Positions 1 through 9,029 are shown, numbered from the stretch's first letter. The stretch: DNA of 55,580 nt from Lachnospiraceae bacterium (GCA_900767585.1 CAAFZP010000121.1:1-55580); one strand, 5' to 3'. Translations and numbers: made by a program. Notes: generated from the sequence alone by a model not told the origin.

Positions 1-12
1 GGGGGTATTCCT

Positions 13-537
13 ATGAACAGGGCAAAGCGGAAATATATGAAATTGTTGAAGGACTATTTTCCGTATGGAAGAGTGTGCCGGAAGAAGTTTCTGGTATCAA
101 TTGCTGAGGATATAGATCATTTCGTTCAAGAGCATGATCCATGTACTTATGACATGCTGGTGGATGAGTTTGGAAAACCGCAGGAAGTGATCTTGAATTA
201 TCAGAAGGAAATTGAAATATCAGATATACGGAATGTTCGAAAAGCGATGGTGAAGCATGTTGGGTTGGCAATAGGCGTGTGTGGTATATTGTTCGGAACT
301 GTTATATTTGCAACACCGTGGCTAAGAACCGAACGGAAAGACACCGCTGAAGACAAGGTGGCAGATACAGAGGAAGAAGACTTTGACGAGGGTTATAGTG
401 ACTTGGAAAGAGAACTACTTAGTCATAGTGGAAATTATTATGATGACTATGGAAATCAAGTGTTGTCCGTGTGCGTAAGTAAAGAAGGGGGAATAACATC
501 TACTTCATATGTTATACGGAATCAGTATAGTCATTAG
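13..537 (+). CDS. HAAS/DUF1700-like membrane protein
   Basis: A 174-residue protein. Residues 1-70 are charged and helical and end in a pattern like GKPQEVILNYQKEIE, which resembles the HAAS domain that often travels with PadR regulators. One membrane segment lies at about 82-102, followed by a very acidic stalk (EDKVADTEEEDFDEG) and a short tail. I infer that the N-terminus is cytosolic and the acidic part is outside. The start follows a G-rich run at the window edge, so the upstream context is missing. A secreted protein and a PadR regulator follow on the same strand, which fits a small PadR-controlled membrane-stress or export locus. The exact function is unknown. The family call rests on pattern only. 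Confidence 0.6.
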   Translation: MNRAKRKYMKLLKDYFPYGRVCRKKFLVSIAEDIDHFVQEHDPCTYDMLVDEFGKPQEVILNYQKEIEISDIRNVRKAMVKHVGLAIGVCGILFGTVIFATPWLRTERKDTAEDKVADTEEEDFDEGYSDLERELLSHSGNYYDDYGNQVLSVCVSKEGGITSTSYVIRNQYSH

Positions 538-558
538 AAAGAAAAAAGGAGATATGAG

Positions 559-1047
559 ATGAAAAAAATTATTGTGTTATTTTTAGCTTTAGTTCTAGTG
601 TTCATTAATGAAAATAATATATATGCAAAGCAAAGTACCGAAGACATACAACAAACAGGAGTTAGCATTGATATAATAAATGAAAATATTGATGATATGG
701 AATTCACTGAAGATAGGATGGCTCGTGAGTATGCGCGTCGATATACTCGGGATATAACAATCAGTCTAGGTAAGGAAGAAAATGTGGCAAAAATATCAGT
801 GGTATTAACATATTCTTATACGGATTCCAGAGTAGTTATTTCGTCGTTTAGTTGTACGCCATCAATTTTAAAAAAGGGGAACAGCATATCTATTCATGAC
901 AAAAAGACTACGAATGGTAGTCCTGCGATAGCATCTGTAAGATATACAGTATCAAATTCAACTGCTAAACAAAGTAGAACTTTTATAACATATTTTGCGG
1001 TTGGAATAAGTGGAGATGTGCAGGTACAGACGGTTCCTTTGAATTAA
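559..1047 (+). CDS. Secreted protein of unknown function
   Basis: A 162-residue protein with a clear signal peptide (MKKIIVLFLALVLVF, probable cleavage after the YAK region near residue 24). The rest is hydrophilic and predicted to be rich in beta strands (ITISLG, KISVVLTYSYTDSRVVIS, ITYFAVGISGDVQVQTVPL). There are no catalytic motifs I recognise. The ribosome site AAAGGAG lies a few bases upstream of the ATG. It begins 21 bases after the HAAS-like gene and is probably cotranscribed with it. It is more AT-rich than the rest of the window (many ATA and TTA codons), which could mean recent acquisition. A hairpin terminator follows at 1089-1126. Confidence 0.6.
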   Translation: MKKIIVLFLALVLVFINENNIYAKQSTEDIQQTGVSIDIINENIDDMEFTEDRMAREYARRYTRDITISLGKEENVAKISVVLTYSYTDSRVVISSFSCTPSILKKGNSISIHDKKTTNGSPAIASVRYTVSNSTAKQSRTFITYFAVGISGDVQVQTVPLN

Positions 1048-1088
1048 AAATATGTTGTTGAATGAAAGATGAATATATAAAGAGAATC

Positions 1089-1126
1089 AAAAGAAGAAAT
1101 ATATTAAAATATATTTCTTCTTTTTT
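1089..1126 (+). terminator. Rho-independent terminator
   Basis: A 14-bp perfect inverted repeat (1091-1104 with 1109-1122) with a 4-base loop runs into a T tract. It ends the transcript of the secreted protein before the PadR gene. The stem is AT-rich, so it may be leaky. Confidence 0.75.
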
Positions 1127-1206
1127 CAATAAAGCAAGTGAATTCCTTGTTTTTTATAATTCAAAATGGTAAGCTTATAAAAGCAAGATGAGAGGCATAT
1201 ATATAT

Positions 1207-1536
1207 ATGGAAAATAAAAATATGTTTTACCGTGGCTATGTGGAATTGCTTGTGTTAAAGTTCCTTTCAGAGAAGGATTGCTACGGTTATGAAATTGTAA
1301 AAAGTATAAAAAAGGCATCAAAAGATAAGGTTTCGTTATCGGTTGGAACGTTGTATCCAACCTTGTACAAGCTGATTGATCAGAAGTATATTAGTGATTA
1401 TAAGAAGCAGACCGGTGAGAGGATGGTAAAGGTGTATTATCATCTGGAGGACGCGGGAAGGGAACGACTGCAAGCGTTGGTTTCCGAGTACCGGGAATTC
1501 TCGCAGGTTATGAATGAAATCTTGAATCTGGAATAA
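1207..1536 (+). CDS. PadR family transcriptional regulator
   Basis: A 109-residue protein of typical PadR length. The winged helix is clear: residues 7-75 contain GYVELLVLKFLSEKDCYGYE, SVGTLYPTLYKLIDQKYIS and VKVYYHLEDAGRERL, the standard PadR recognition-helix and wing pattern, followed by a short C-terminal dimerisation helix. A weak AGAGG site precedes the ATG. PadR repressors usually control a neighbouring membrane or transport gene; the HAAS-like gene upstream is the obvious candidate target. The usual order is PadR first and HAAS second, so the order here is reversed, with a terminator between them. The ligand is unknown. Confidence 0.9.
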   Translation: MENKNMFYRGYVELLVLKFLSEKDCYGYEIVKSIKKASKDKVSLSVGTLYPTLYKLIDQKYISDYKKQTGERMVKVYYHLEDAGRERLQALVSEYREFSQVMNEILNLE

Positions 1537-1550
1537 AATAAGTTGGAACA

Positions 1551-1580
1551 AAAAAGCAGCTCCTTAAAGAGCTGCTTTTG
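1551..1580. terminator. Bidirectional terminator
   Basis: The stem GCAGCTC/GAGCTGC (1556-1562 with 1569-1575) is flanked by an A run on the left and a T run on the right. It serves both the PadR gene and the converging DUF885 gene. Confidence 0.8.
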
Positions 1581-1592
1581 TTATATATAAAA

Positions 1593-3515
1593 TTATAAAT
1601 TATCCTTCACGTATTGCTTTACGAGCTTCTCGATCAGATAGAACTGGGAAGGGCCGGCATCGAGCACAACCTTGTGGAATGCCTGCTCGTCGAATTTGTC
1701 ACCGAGGGCGGATTCTGCATAGTCGCGCAGCTCCTGGAAGGACTGCCAGCCCATAACATACATCTGGTAGTTGACAGGCTCTGCGATGACATAATCCATG
1801 ATATCCTGGGCACCATCGGAGTTAAACCCGTTGTCGGAGAGATATTTCTTCGTTGCTTCGAGATCCCATCCCTCATAGTTGACACCAATCTCAACACGGG
1901 CGCTCACGAGCAGGTTCAACGCGGAGTTGATTCGTTCGAAATCTGCATAGCTGTCATCCGGATAATCATGGTACATATCGTAGCTCATCATCTCCACATA
2001 GGTTGCCCAGCCTTCGGAATATCCATTAAAATCAAGCAGCGCGCGGATAGGCTCCGGCTTTGTGCTTAAATAGTATGTGAACTGGTACATGTGTCCCGGT
2101 ATTCCTTCGTGCGCCAGTGTGGACCATAAGTCGCCGGCACCGCTGCTTCCCATGTTCAGGTAGATGGAGTTATCGTCGTATGCATCAATCGGTGTCGTGA
2201 CATAAAAGGCAGGGCTGACGATATCCTCTAAGGATTCGTGTACATTTTCCACTTTGTACCGGACATCCGGCATCTTTGGAAAACGATCAGCAAATGCATC
2301 CTTGAAGTAATTGATTGTCTCTAGCGGGTCGTTGTCTCCGTACAAACCGTTTTCGGAATCGGTGAAGTATTGCTCGTAGGCGGAATAGTTTGCCATGGCA
2401 GTACTCTGATACTCGGTCATCAGATCCTCGATGGCATCATCAAGCCATGTGACAACCGCATCCGGTGACTTATCTGTGCCGACTTTTGACTTTAACAGGT
2501 AGGCATAGTAGTCTTTCCCGTGATCGAAGTTGCATAAGCCAAGATCATTTTTCCCGGCGGTCCGGTTGGCGGAGAAAAATTTGATCACCTTTTTGTAGCA
2601 TGGAATCACAGAGTTGATTACCGTGTCGTGATTCTGTGTAATATACGCCTGGATCTGTTCTTCGCTTAAACCATCCACGCCGCGCACTTTATCTTCAAAT
2701 GTCGCAATCAATAAGTTTTCTTCCGGATTTGCAATAAACTCCTCACATTGCCGTACTACTTCGCTGGCGGAATGTTCGTTCATGAAGAGTCCTTTTTCTA
2801 TCTTCGTCTGCTCGAAGTTAAGGTACGTATCGTAAAAGTCCGGAAGCTGCCCAAGCAATGCCAGATAATCCTGCACGTCCCCTTCGTTATAGAATTTGTA
2901 TTCCGAGAGATTGATCGGCATGTTTGTCTGCAAGCCGCTTGTGTAGGCAAATGGCTCATAAAGATACGTGTAGTCATAGGATTCCAGATTGAGCTCCAGG
3001 TAATCTTTTAATATGTCATAGGTGTATTTCTGGGAGCCGGTCAGCAGGTCATAATCAAAGCCATCCAATTCTTGTTTCTCTTTTTCGGTTTCCGCCTTGT
3101 CTTTTTGGATTGCCTCCTCAGAGACGTCTGCATCGCCGAACGTGGCGGTCGGCACATCTAAGTCGTAGTCTGCCGGGTTTGCAACCGTGTAATGCAATGT
3201 GACGGTATCGCTTGTGACAGCTTCTTTGAAACTGTCCATCAGATACGTGTGAAAACGTTCCTGCTCTGCTTTTGCTTTTTCACCTGTCGGGTCAGGTTGT
3301 GTGTAGACGCAGTCCTCAAGTGTGGATGCATCGATGGGAGAGGCATCGTCCGGGCTGACCGGGTCGGCGCTTGCTTCTTCCGTTTCCATATCAGAAATAT
3401 CGGAACCGATATTCCATTTGCTGCCGGCATCCGTTTTGCCGCAAGCGGCAAGCATGACCGTCATTGCGCAGGCGAGTGCCATAGCAGTCATGCGCTTGTA
3501 TAGTTTTTTCCACAT
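1593..3515 (-). CDS. DUF885 family lipoprotein (putative metallohydrolase)
   Basis: A 640-residue exported protein. The start is placed at 3515 (MWKKLYKRMT) because GGAGG lies 10 bases upstream; an in-frame ATG at 3539 has no site. A lipoprotein signal with lipobox LAAC is followed by an acidic, low-complexity linker (about 30-60), so the enzyme is anchored outside the membrane. The rest matches the DUF885 family, including the hallmark HEGIPGH near residue 469, a variant of the HExxH zinc site, and downstream GYSEGWATYVE and YVMGWQ. Family members are thought to be zinc-dependent peptidases or hydrolases. The substrate is unknown. It is monocistronic between two intergenic regions. Confidence 0.85.
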   Translation of the reverse strand: MWKKLYKRMTAMALACAMTVMLAACGKTDAGSKWNIGSDISDMETEEASADPVSPDDASPIDASTLEDCVYTQPDPTGEKAKAEQERFHTYLMDSFKEAVTSDTVTLHYTVANPADYDLDVPTATFGDADVSEEAIQKDKAETEKEKQELDGFDYDLLTGSQKYTYDILKDYLELNLESYDYTYLYEPFAYTSGLQTNMPINLSEYKFYNEGDVQDYLALLGQLPDFYDTYLNFEQTKIEKGLFMNEHSASEVVRQCEEFIANPEENLLIATFEDKVRGVDGLSEEQIQAYITQNHDTVINSVIPCYKKVIKFFSANRTAGKNDLGLCNFDHGKDYYAYLLKSKVGTDKSPDAVVTWLDDAIEDLMTEYQSTAMANYSAYEQYFTDSENGLYGDNDPLETINYFKDAFADRFPKMPDVRYKVENVHESLEDIVSPAFYVTTPIDAYDDNSIYLNMGSSGAGDLWSTLAHEGIPGHMYQFTYYLSTKPEPIRALLDFNGYSEGWATYVEMMSYDMYHDYPDDSYADFERINSALNLLVSARVEIGVNYEGWDLEATKKYLSDNGFNSDGAQDIMDYVIAEPVNYQMYVMGWQSFQELRDYAESALGDKFDEQAFHKVVLDAGPSQFYLIEKLVKQYVKDNL

Positions 3516-3888
3516 AGAATTAAAACCTCCATATTTCATAACCGGATATCATGTATAAGATGTCTGGGTGTCTGCTTATCCATAGTATCTGCTATTTGAT
3601 GATATGCATACAGAATGACGCTCTATACATACAAATTTATCATACTAGAAAATCAGACGATGCGCAATCCTAAGACAGAGATTTCACAATTTCATTTGCA
3701 TGATACGCAGAAACATGCATGCGGATGCGTTTTTGTCGAAACAAACAGAAAAACCGCAATAGAATGCATACGAAAGAAAAGCGCAGTCTGTGAAAAGTAT
3801 GGTAAGGTAAATAGGTGAAAAAAGGTTGAAGAAGATTGACGGGGAGTCGTTATTCAACTGGAAAATAAAAACAGGGGAGATTATGGAT
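3516..3888. other. Intergenic region between divergent genes
   Basis: A 373-base gap between the DUF885 gene (minus) and the MerR-like gene (plus). It must hold divergent promoters, but I could not pick a convincing -35/-10 pair on either strand. A short open frame near 3615-3818 has no ribosome site and looks like chance. ATGCATGCGGATGCG-like words recur near 3710 without a clear repeat. Confidence 0.4.
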
Positions 3889-4566
3889 ATGACGATAAAA
3901 GAAGCTTCAAAAATGCTTCATGTGGAAACACATGTGCTTCGTTATTGGGAGGATGAACTTAAACTGGAGATAAAAAGAAATGCCCAGGGACACCGGGAGT
4001 ATGAGGAACGGGACATCCGCTTGTTTGAACGTGTAAAAAAGATGAAGGAGGAGGGACTTACCCTGCGGGATATCCGGAACGCCATCATCCGGGCGAAACG
4101 TGCGAGGGAGACGGAACTGCAGTCGGTACATACAAGGATGGATGAAGACAAAGATTCGATGGTGGAGCGAATGGAAAAAGCGGTTGAGGAGGAACAACCG
4201 GCGGAAATAAAAAATTCAAAGGATGAGGATGCGCAGGAAGTAAGCGCAGTGCGCAATCAGAACCCCCTTCCGGAAATGGACAAAGTTGTGGATTTTAAAC
4301 AGGCACAGCTGCAAAGTGTTATGAATCGTGTAATCGCAAATGCATTACGCGAAAATAAGGATATCATCACGACGTCGATAAAAGAAGAAGTGACTGCGGA
4401 TGTGATGCGGCAATTTGATACAGTTATGAGAGAAAAAGAAGAACGGGAAGAAGCGCGCTACCGTCGTCTCGATCAGGTACTACGGGAAATCCAACAGGCA
4501 CATACAGAGGTGGCAGCGACAAAAAATAGGCGAAGAATCTTCGGGAAAAAACTTGACAGAAATTAA
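3889..4566 (+). CDS. MerR-like regulator with C-terminal coiled coil
   Basis: A 225-residue protein. Residues 1-70 form a MerR winged helix (MTIKEASKMLHVETHVLRYW, then GHREYEERDIRLFERVKKMK and the wing EGLTLRDIRNAI). The rest is a charged, helical region with an acidic linker and a coiled coil ending in arginine/lysine-rich KNRRRIFGKK. No metal-binding cysteines are present, so it is not a metal-sensing MerR. The start at 3889 has AGGGGAG about 9 bases upstream; ATG at 3883 is an alternative. Such proteins in clostridia may bind DNA or organise the nucleoid. The target is unknown. The last codons overlap the promoter of the next gene. Confidence 0.75.
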   Translation: MTIKEASKMLHVETHVLRYWEDELKLEIKRNAQGHREYEERDIRLFERVKKMKEEGLTLRDIRNAIIRAKRARETELQSVHTRMDEDKDSMVERMEKAVEEEQPAEIKNSKDEDAQEVSAVRNQNPLPEMDKVVDFKQAQLQSVMNRVIANALRENKDIITTSIKEEVTADVMRQFDTVMREKEEREEARYRRLDQVLREIQQAHTEVAATKNRRRIFGKKLDRN

Positions 4567-4580
4567 AAATAAGGTATCAT
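4553..4580 (+). promoter_or_regulatory. Sigma-A type promoter
   Basis: TTGACA (4553-4558), a 16-base spacer and TATCAT (4575-4580). It sits partly inside the end of the MerR-like gene and would drive the zinc-ribbon membrane protein at 4641. Confidence 0.7.
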
Positions 4581-4640
4581 AGATTAGATAGAGATAAAAA
4601 TGTCATACGATTGAAAACGAAAACAGGAGTTGTAAAGAAT

Positions 4641-5426
4641 ATGATATGTAAGCATTGCAAAGCGGAAAACGAGGATGGTGCATTGTTTTGCAGCAATTGC
4701 GGAAAACCGCTTGAAGATGAAGAACACGAACGTGTAGACACACATGGAAATACAAAACTTTATATAGGAATCTCCATTGCCTTGATGATCTTCCTGGCAG
4801 GGGGATTGGTGTTTGGATTTTTCTATTTTAGCAGCAAAGTGCAAAAGGCAAATGATGAACGGAATACGATTGCTTCTGAAAGTGATGTTGCGGCGAATTA
4901 TTTCCGCTCGCAGATCCGGGAACAGGAGGATGCAATTTCGGAGCTGCAGGCGGAGATTGAACTACTGAAAGGTTCGATTTCGGATTACCAGGAGAACGAA
5001 GAAGCGTACAAAAAGCAGATTGCAGACTTAACGGATAAAGAGGAAGCGATGGAAGGCTTGGCGAGCTTTACGGATGCCGTTCCTTCACAAGGCTATGAAG
5101 ATATGTTTGTAAGTGATACGTTCCTGCGGTTTACGATTCCACAGACGACAGAAACAGAGGATGCGGAGAGTGACACGGATAACGATGATGCACAGACGAC
5201 AAATACGAATAACGAGGCAGTTCTTCGTGTCTGTATCTCAGGCGATATTGAAGTCAGTGTCAAATCATCGGATGAATCGGTTGCTAGCTTTGCATGGGAT
5301 ACGACTCCGGTTGGACCATCAGTTGCGCGTTTGCGCGTGATCCCGGGAAAGAAAGGAACCGCAATCTTGACATTTACAAACAACTTAAATGACGAGCAGA
5401 TTCAGGTCTATGTATATGTACAATAA
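4641..5426 (+). CDS. Zinc-ribbon membrane protein with coiled coil
   Basis: A 261-residue protein. It opens with a double-CxxC zinc ribbon (MICKHCKAENEDGALFCSNC), followed by one membrane helix (about 41-64, with AGG in the middle), a coiled coil (about 75-150, EQEDAISELQAEIELLKGSI) and a C-terminal beta-rich domain that looks like a bacterial Ig or BIG-type fold (IEVSVKSSDESVASF, GTAILTF). The ribbon should be cytosolic and the Ig-like part outside. The start at 4641 has AGGAG 11 bases upstream. It has its own promoter at 4553 and ends at a strong terminator. Function is unknown; the architecture suggests a sensor or scaffold. Confidence 0.7.
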   Translation: MICKHCKAENEDGALFCSNCGKPLEDEEHERVDTHGNTKLYIGISIALMIFLAGGLVFGFFYFSSKVQKANDERNTIASESDVAANYFRSQIREQEDAISELQAEIELLKGSISDYQENEEAYKKQIADLTDKEEAMEGLASFTDAVPSQGYEDMFVSDTFLRFTIPQTTETEDAESDTDNDDAQTTNTNNEAVLRVCISGDIEVSVKSSDESVASFAWDTTPVGPSVARLRVIPGKKGTAILTFTNNLNDEQIQVYVYVQ

Positions 5427-5441
5427 GGAATAAAAAAAGAA

Positions 5442-5491
5442 ATAAAAGAGAAACGGTATCTCCGGTTATGGGGATACCGTTTCTCTTTTAT
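5442..5491. terminator. Strong bidirectional terminator
   Basis: A 19-bp perfect stem (5442-5460 with 5473-5491) with A and T runs at its outer ends. It separates the zinc-ribbon gene from the converging prs gene. Confidence 0.9.
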
Positions 5492-5518
5492 GATTTTCTC
5501 GTTCACATATAAGGCTGA

Positions 5519-6724
5519 TTATACAGTTGGTGCTTTGTAGTTATCAGAGATGGTGCCGAATTCTTTATATTCCTGAATTCTTGACTGGATACGCTCAGAC
5601 TGGTCAAGCAGACTGCTGATAGAAGCGTTGTGATTCAGGTGATCGATCAGGGTTGCGATGTATTTGCTAAGATCCGCAGACTCATACCAGTCGTGGTTGA
5701 AGAGTTCCGGATTCTGATAAGTAAGGTTCGTAGTGATAACCTTCTCGATCGTCCCTTCTTTCTTTGCCTGATCGAAGATATCCAGACCGGCAGTAAACAG
5801 ACCAAATGTTGCAAGACAATAAACACGTTTTGCTTTACGCGCCTTTAACTGGCGGGCAACATCAAGCATGCTCTCGCCGGAAGCAATCATATCATCAATG
5901 ATGATAACGTCTTTTCCTTCTACACTGTCACCTAGAAACTCATGGGCAACGATTGGATTTTTTCCATTTACAACGGTTGTATAATCCCGTCTCTTGTAGA
6001 ACATACCTACATCAACGCCGAGATGATTTGCAAAGTAGATTGCACGGTTCATAGCACCTTCATCCGGGCTGATCACCATCATATGGTCACTGTCTAATGT
6101 AAGATCCGGTGTTGTACGAAGCAAAGTCTTGATAAACTGATAGGTTGGCATGATATTCTCAAAACCGCTATATGGAATTGCATTTTGTACACGTGGATCA
6201 TGTGCATCGAATGTAATGATATTATCGACACCAAGTCCGACGAGTTCCTGCAATGCAATTGCGCAATCTAAAGATTCACGGCTGCTTCTCTTGTGCTGGC
6301 GGCTTTCATACATGAATGGCATGATGACAGTAATACGGTTTGCTTTTCCGGCCATGGCAGCGATAACACGCTTCATATCGGAATAATGATCGTCTGGGGA
6401 CATCATGTTTGGAATGCCGCAGATTTTGTATTGGATGCTGTGGTTTACAACATCAACCATGATATAAACATCCGTACCACGTACAGAATCTTCCAAAGTT
6501 CCTTTTGCTTCACCGGAACCAAAACGTGGGCAGGATGATTTCAGGATATAAGAATCCCGCTCATAGCCTGCAAATGTAATGTTGTCCTTGTGTTCGTTGT
6601 GCCGTTCTGCTCTCCAGCGGGCAAGATAGCGATCCACTTTTTCACCGAGTGCTTTGCAGCTCTCCAAAGGGATGATTCCCAGCTTTCCAACCGGAACTGT
6701 AATAAGATGACTTGAATCTGGCAT
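5519..6724 (-). CDS. prs: Ribose-phosphate pyrophosphokinase, long form
   Basis: A 401-residue enzyme that makes PRPP from ribose 5-phosphate and ATP for purine, pyrimidine, histidine, tryptophan and NAD synthesis. The start is set at 6724 because GGAGG lies 8 bases upstream; the in-frame ATG at 6739 would overlap the ribosome site. Visible motifs are the flexible catalytic loop RQHKRSSRE (about 142-150), DAHD (173-176) and the PRPP loop VIIIDDMIASGES (about 273-285). It is longer than the usual 310-320 residues, with inserted segments and a C-terminal helical extension (SSLLDQSERIQSRIQEYKEF), a form I associate with clostridia. It starts 22 bases after the dnaI-like gene, so it is the last gene of the dnaD-dnaI-prs operon. 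Confidence 0.93.
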   Translation of the reverse strand: MPDSSHLITVPVGKLGIIPLESCKALGEKVDRYLARWRAERHNEHKDNITFAGYERDSYILKSSCPRFGSGEAKGTLEDSVRGTDVYIMVDVVNHSIQYKICGIPNMMSPDDHYSDMKRVIAAMAGKANRITVIMPFMYESRQHKRSSRESLDCAIALQELVGLGVDNIITFDAHDPRVQNAIPYSGFENIMPTYQFIKTLLRTTPDLTLDSDHMMVISPDEGAMNRAIYFANHLGVDVGMFYKRRDYTTVVNGKNPIVAHEFLGDSVEGKDVIIIDDMIASGESMLDVARQLKARKAKRVYCLATFGLFTAGLDIFDQAKKEGTIEKVITTNLTYQNPELFNHDWYESADLSKYIATLIDHLNHNASISSLLDQSERIQSRIQEYKEFGTISDNYKAPTV

Positions 6725-6746
6725 GATTTTTTCCTCCATTGTGTGA

Positions 6747-7772
6747 TTACAGCTTAGAACCCTGTATCATTTCTTTTTTTCTTTTTTGATACCTTATGTT
6801 GTCACCGTATAATTGCAATACGGTGTAACTTTCAACAATCCGTGACATAATACGTTCGGAATATCGTTCCTGTAAATCTTTCATGGAAAGATTTGTAGAG
6901 ATGACGGTGGATTTCCCGGTGAGTCCTCTCTGGTTGATGACTTCAAAAAGCTTTGAACAGACAAATGTGTTTGTTGTTTCTGTTCCGAGGTCGTCGATGA
7001 TCAACAATTCGCTATTATAAATATATTTGTATAATTCTTCAAGCTCTAATTTTTTATTCATCAGATATTGGCCAAAAACCTGCTCAAAAATATCGTTTGC
7101 CGACAGATAAAGCACTGTGTGACCGCTATCGAGCAGAGATTTTGCGATACAGTTTGTCAAAAATGTTTTCCCGAGTCCGGGTTCTCCGTACAGAAGAAGG
7201 TTCCCGCGGTCTGCTGTCTGCGTAGCAAAACGATTGACAAACCCTTTTACAATCTGAAGCGTGTTCTTCGCATTTTCATAAGGCGATGCGGACCAGTTCC
7301 TGTTCTCCGGAATCGTGTGACCGTAATATTCCAGATCAAAGGTATCGAAGTTTTCGCGGTCAAGAACCTGTGTCATGTTTGATTGTAGGTAAAGCGCATT
7401 TACAATTTTTTTCTCGAAACACCGGCACATCGTTCCGTCGATGTATGCCTGGTCTTTGCATATCGGGCAATCGTAGATGGGATCAAGATACGTCGCCGGA
7501 TAACCATGATACATCAGAAGTTCTCCGATTCGGTTGGAATTTTCGCGGTTCCTTTCGGAGATGGAAGCTTCCTGCGTGTCCGAGGATTGTCCATATGCCC
7601 GTTTCTTTGCCAGTTCGATATAGGATAACCGGCTTTCCGATTGCAATTGTTTGATCTCCGGAATCTTTTCATAGATTTCTGCCTGACGATCCTGCAAAAT
7701 CCGTTTGTTGCGCAGCCGGATCCGCTCATATTCGTGGAGAATGGATTCTTTTTTTAACAATTCAAAATTCAT
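6747..7772 (-). CDS. dnaI: DnaC/DnaI-like helicase loader ATPase
   Basis: A 341-residue AAA+ ATPase expected to load the replicative helicase at the origin or restarted forks. Residues 1-95 are helical (the helicase-binding part in DnaI). A zinc-binding cluster follows (C102, C105, C116, C118 in DCPICKDQAY and CRC). The ATPase core shows Walker A GEPGLGKT (196-203), Walker B LLIIDDLG, and sensor-1 STNLS, with an arginine-finger-like RYSERIMSRI. The start overlaps the stop of the DnaD-like gene by ATGA, so the two are translationally coupled. The gene name is by analogy to Bacillus DnaI. Confidence 0.88.
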   Translation of the reverse strand: MNFELLKKESILHEYERIRLRNKRILQDRQAEIYEKIPEIKQLQSESRLSYIELAKKRAYGQSSDTQEASISERNRENSNRIGELLMYHGYPATYLDPIYDCPICKDQAYIDGTMCRCFEKKIVNALYLQSNMTQVLDRENFDTFDLEYYGHTIPENRNWSASPYENAKNTLQIVKGFVNRFATQTADRGNLLLYGEPGLGKTFLTNCIAKSLLDSGHTVLYLSANDIFEQVFGQYLMNKKLELEELYKYIYNSELLIIDDLGTETTNTFVCSKLFEVINQRGLTGKSTVISTNLSMKDLQERYSERIMSRIVESYTVLQLYGDNIRYQKRKKEMIQGSKL

Positions 7773-8893
7773 TGCCCATTTACCTCTTTATGGAATAGTT
7801 TTTCCATCTCGTCGAGTTCAGAAGTCATATTGCTCTGCGAAAAATTCGTAAATGCATTTCCGTTTTTCTTTGTGCCTGCGGAAGTTTTCGCTGCTTTTGC
7901 AGCTTCTTCGTGTGCCTGGTCAGCCTGTTTGATTCCATTAAAATCCGTGATGCCGGCATTGTGCCATGCTACAAGAATCCCATTTACATACTTTATAGTC
8001 GGATTCTGCGTATGGAGAACCGCCCGTTTGCATGCTTCTTCGATGATTGCTTCATCAAAACCATAGTCGCGGGTCCATGTCTTAAAAAACTCCTGCTCAA
8101 TCGTCGTCGGTACGCCACGCTTTATGCCAAGCGTCTTGTAGAAGAGACGGGAGACGTTGCTCATCAGGGCATACTGTTCCCTGGCCTGGGCCTTTGTCTT
8201 GATTCCGTCCTGATACCAGCCGATAGCGGTCGCTTCAAGATAACGACAATTTTTCTTTTTCATTGTCGTACAATATTCAATCAGGTATTCGAAAAGATCG
8301 ACACTGAAGCCAAGTGTATCATATATATACAGAAGTGACTGTGTGTCGGATGGGGAGAGTGGCTTTTCAAATAAAGTCTCTACCTGATATAATATATCCT
8401 CCCAATCCTGATCGCGCAAGAGATTTTCCATATCTTTTTTTGTAAACTCCGGTTTTGGTGGTGCGGATAACTCAACCGGAGCGGCGTTGATCGGCACAAT
8501 TTTTGCGGATGGTTTTTCCTCTGTGTTTGTAACCACCGGCATGTCGGACCGAAGCAAAGAAAATGCGTCAGTCTCGGCAGACAAATCCATGTCAGGTGCT
8601 TTTAGAGGAAGAATGACGATGCCTGTTGGCTGGCCTTTGCCATCAAATGTCAGGCGAAGCGCATCTTTTGTCACCCAGTATTTAATCGCCCGGCAGATAT
8701 CTTTCTCCGTCAGGTTGAAATGATCGGCAATCCCGGCTACCGAGATCTGTTTCTGGCTGTTTAACAAGCGAATCAGATACAGATATACTTTTACGAATTC
8801 CCCGTTTGCATCTGTCATGTAATAGTCTATAAAAAAGTTTGAGATAGAAGAATATGTCTCACTGTTTTCTGTTGAAATCGTTATCGTTTTCAT
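7769..8893 (-). CDS. DnaD/DnaB-like replication initiation protein
   Basis: A 374-residue protein. The N-terminal winged helix (about 20-80, with VYLYLIRLLNSQKQISVAGI) is followed by a linker and two DnaD/DnaB2-type helical modules (about 145-235 and 245-330, including YLEATAIGWYQDGI and YVNGILVAWHNAGI, the YxxxI-type C-terminal signature). These proteins remodel origin DNA and pass the helicase-loader complex to DnaA-opened DNA. The start at 8893 has GGGAAGG 11 bases upstream; an ATG at 8926 has no site. It is the first gene of the operon with dnaI and prs and has a good promoter at 8940-8967, next to DnaA-box arrays. Confidence 0.88.
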   Translation of the reverse strand: MKTITISTENSETYSSISNFFIDYYMTDANGEFVKVYLYLIRLLNSQKQISVAGIADHFNLTEKDICRAIKYWVTKDALRLTFDGKGQPTGIVILPLKAPDMDLSAETDAFSLLRSDMPVVTNTEEKPSAKIVPINAAPVELSAPPKPEFTKKDMENLLRDQDWEDILYQVETLFEKPLSPSDTQSLLYIYDTLGFSVDLFEYLIEYCTTMKKKNCRYLEATAIGWYQDGIKTKAQAREQYALMSNVSRLFYKTLGIKRGVPTTIEQEFFKTWTRDYGFDEAIIEEACKRAVLHTQNPTIKYVNGILVAWHNAGITDFNGIKQADQAHEEAAKAAKTSAGTKKNGNAFTNFSQSNMTSELDEMEKLFHKEVNGQ

Positions 8894-8939
8894 AGTTTTT
8901 TGAACCTTCCCTTCACCGCCTCGCATCGAAGCATTTCAA

Positions 8940-8967
8940 ATTATAGCATGAAGAAAATTAAATTCAA
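8940..8967 (-). promoter_or_regulatory. Promoter of the dnaD-dnaI-prs operon
   Basis: Read on the minus strand: TTGAAT, a 16-base spacer, then a perfect TATAAT preceded by TGC (extended -10). It ends about 47 bases upstream of the DnaD-like start, and its -35 lies about 35 bases from the first DnaA-box array. Confidence 0.75.
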
Positions 8968-9002
8968 GCGAACATCTTTTCGGTCATGGATTTTTGGGAA
9001 AA

Positions 9003-9029
9003 TGTGGATAATGTGGATAATGTGGACAA
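9003..9029 (-). promoter_or_regulatory. Three tandem DnaA boxes
   Basis: Three contiguous 9-mers with no spacer. On the minus strand two are TTATCCACA (9003-9011, 9012-9020), the perfect DnaA box, and one is TTGTCCACA (9021-9029). They lie directly upstream of the dnaD-dnaI-prs promoter. Confidence 0.75.

Noticed and set aside
3615..3818. Open frame of 67 codons in the gap before the MerR-like gene.
   Set aside because: No ribosome site, atypical composition and no family pattern.
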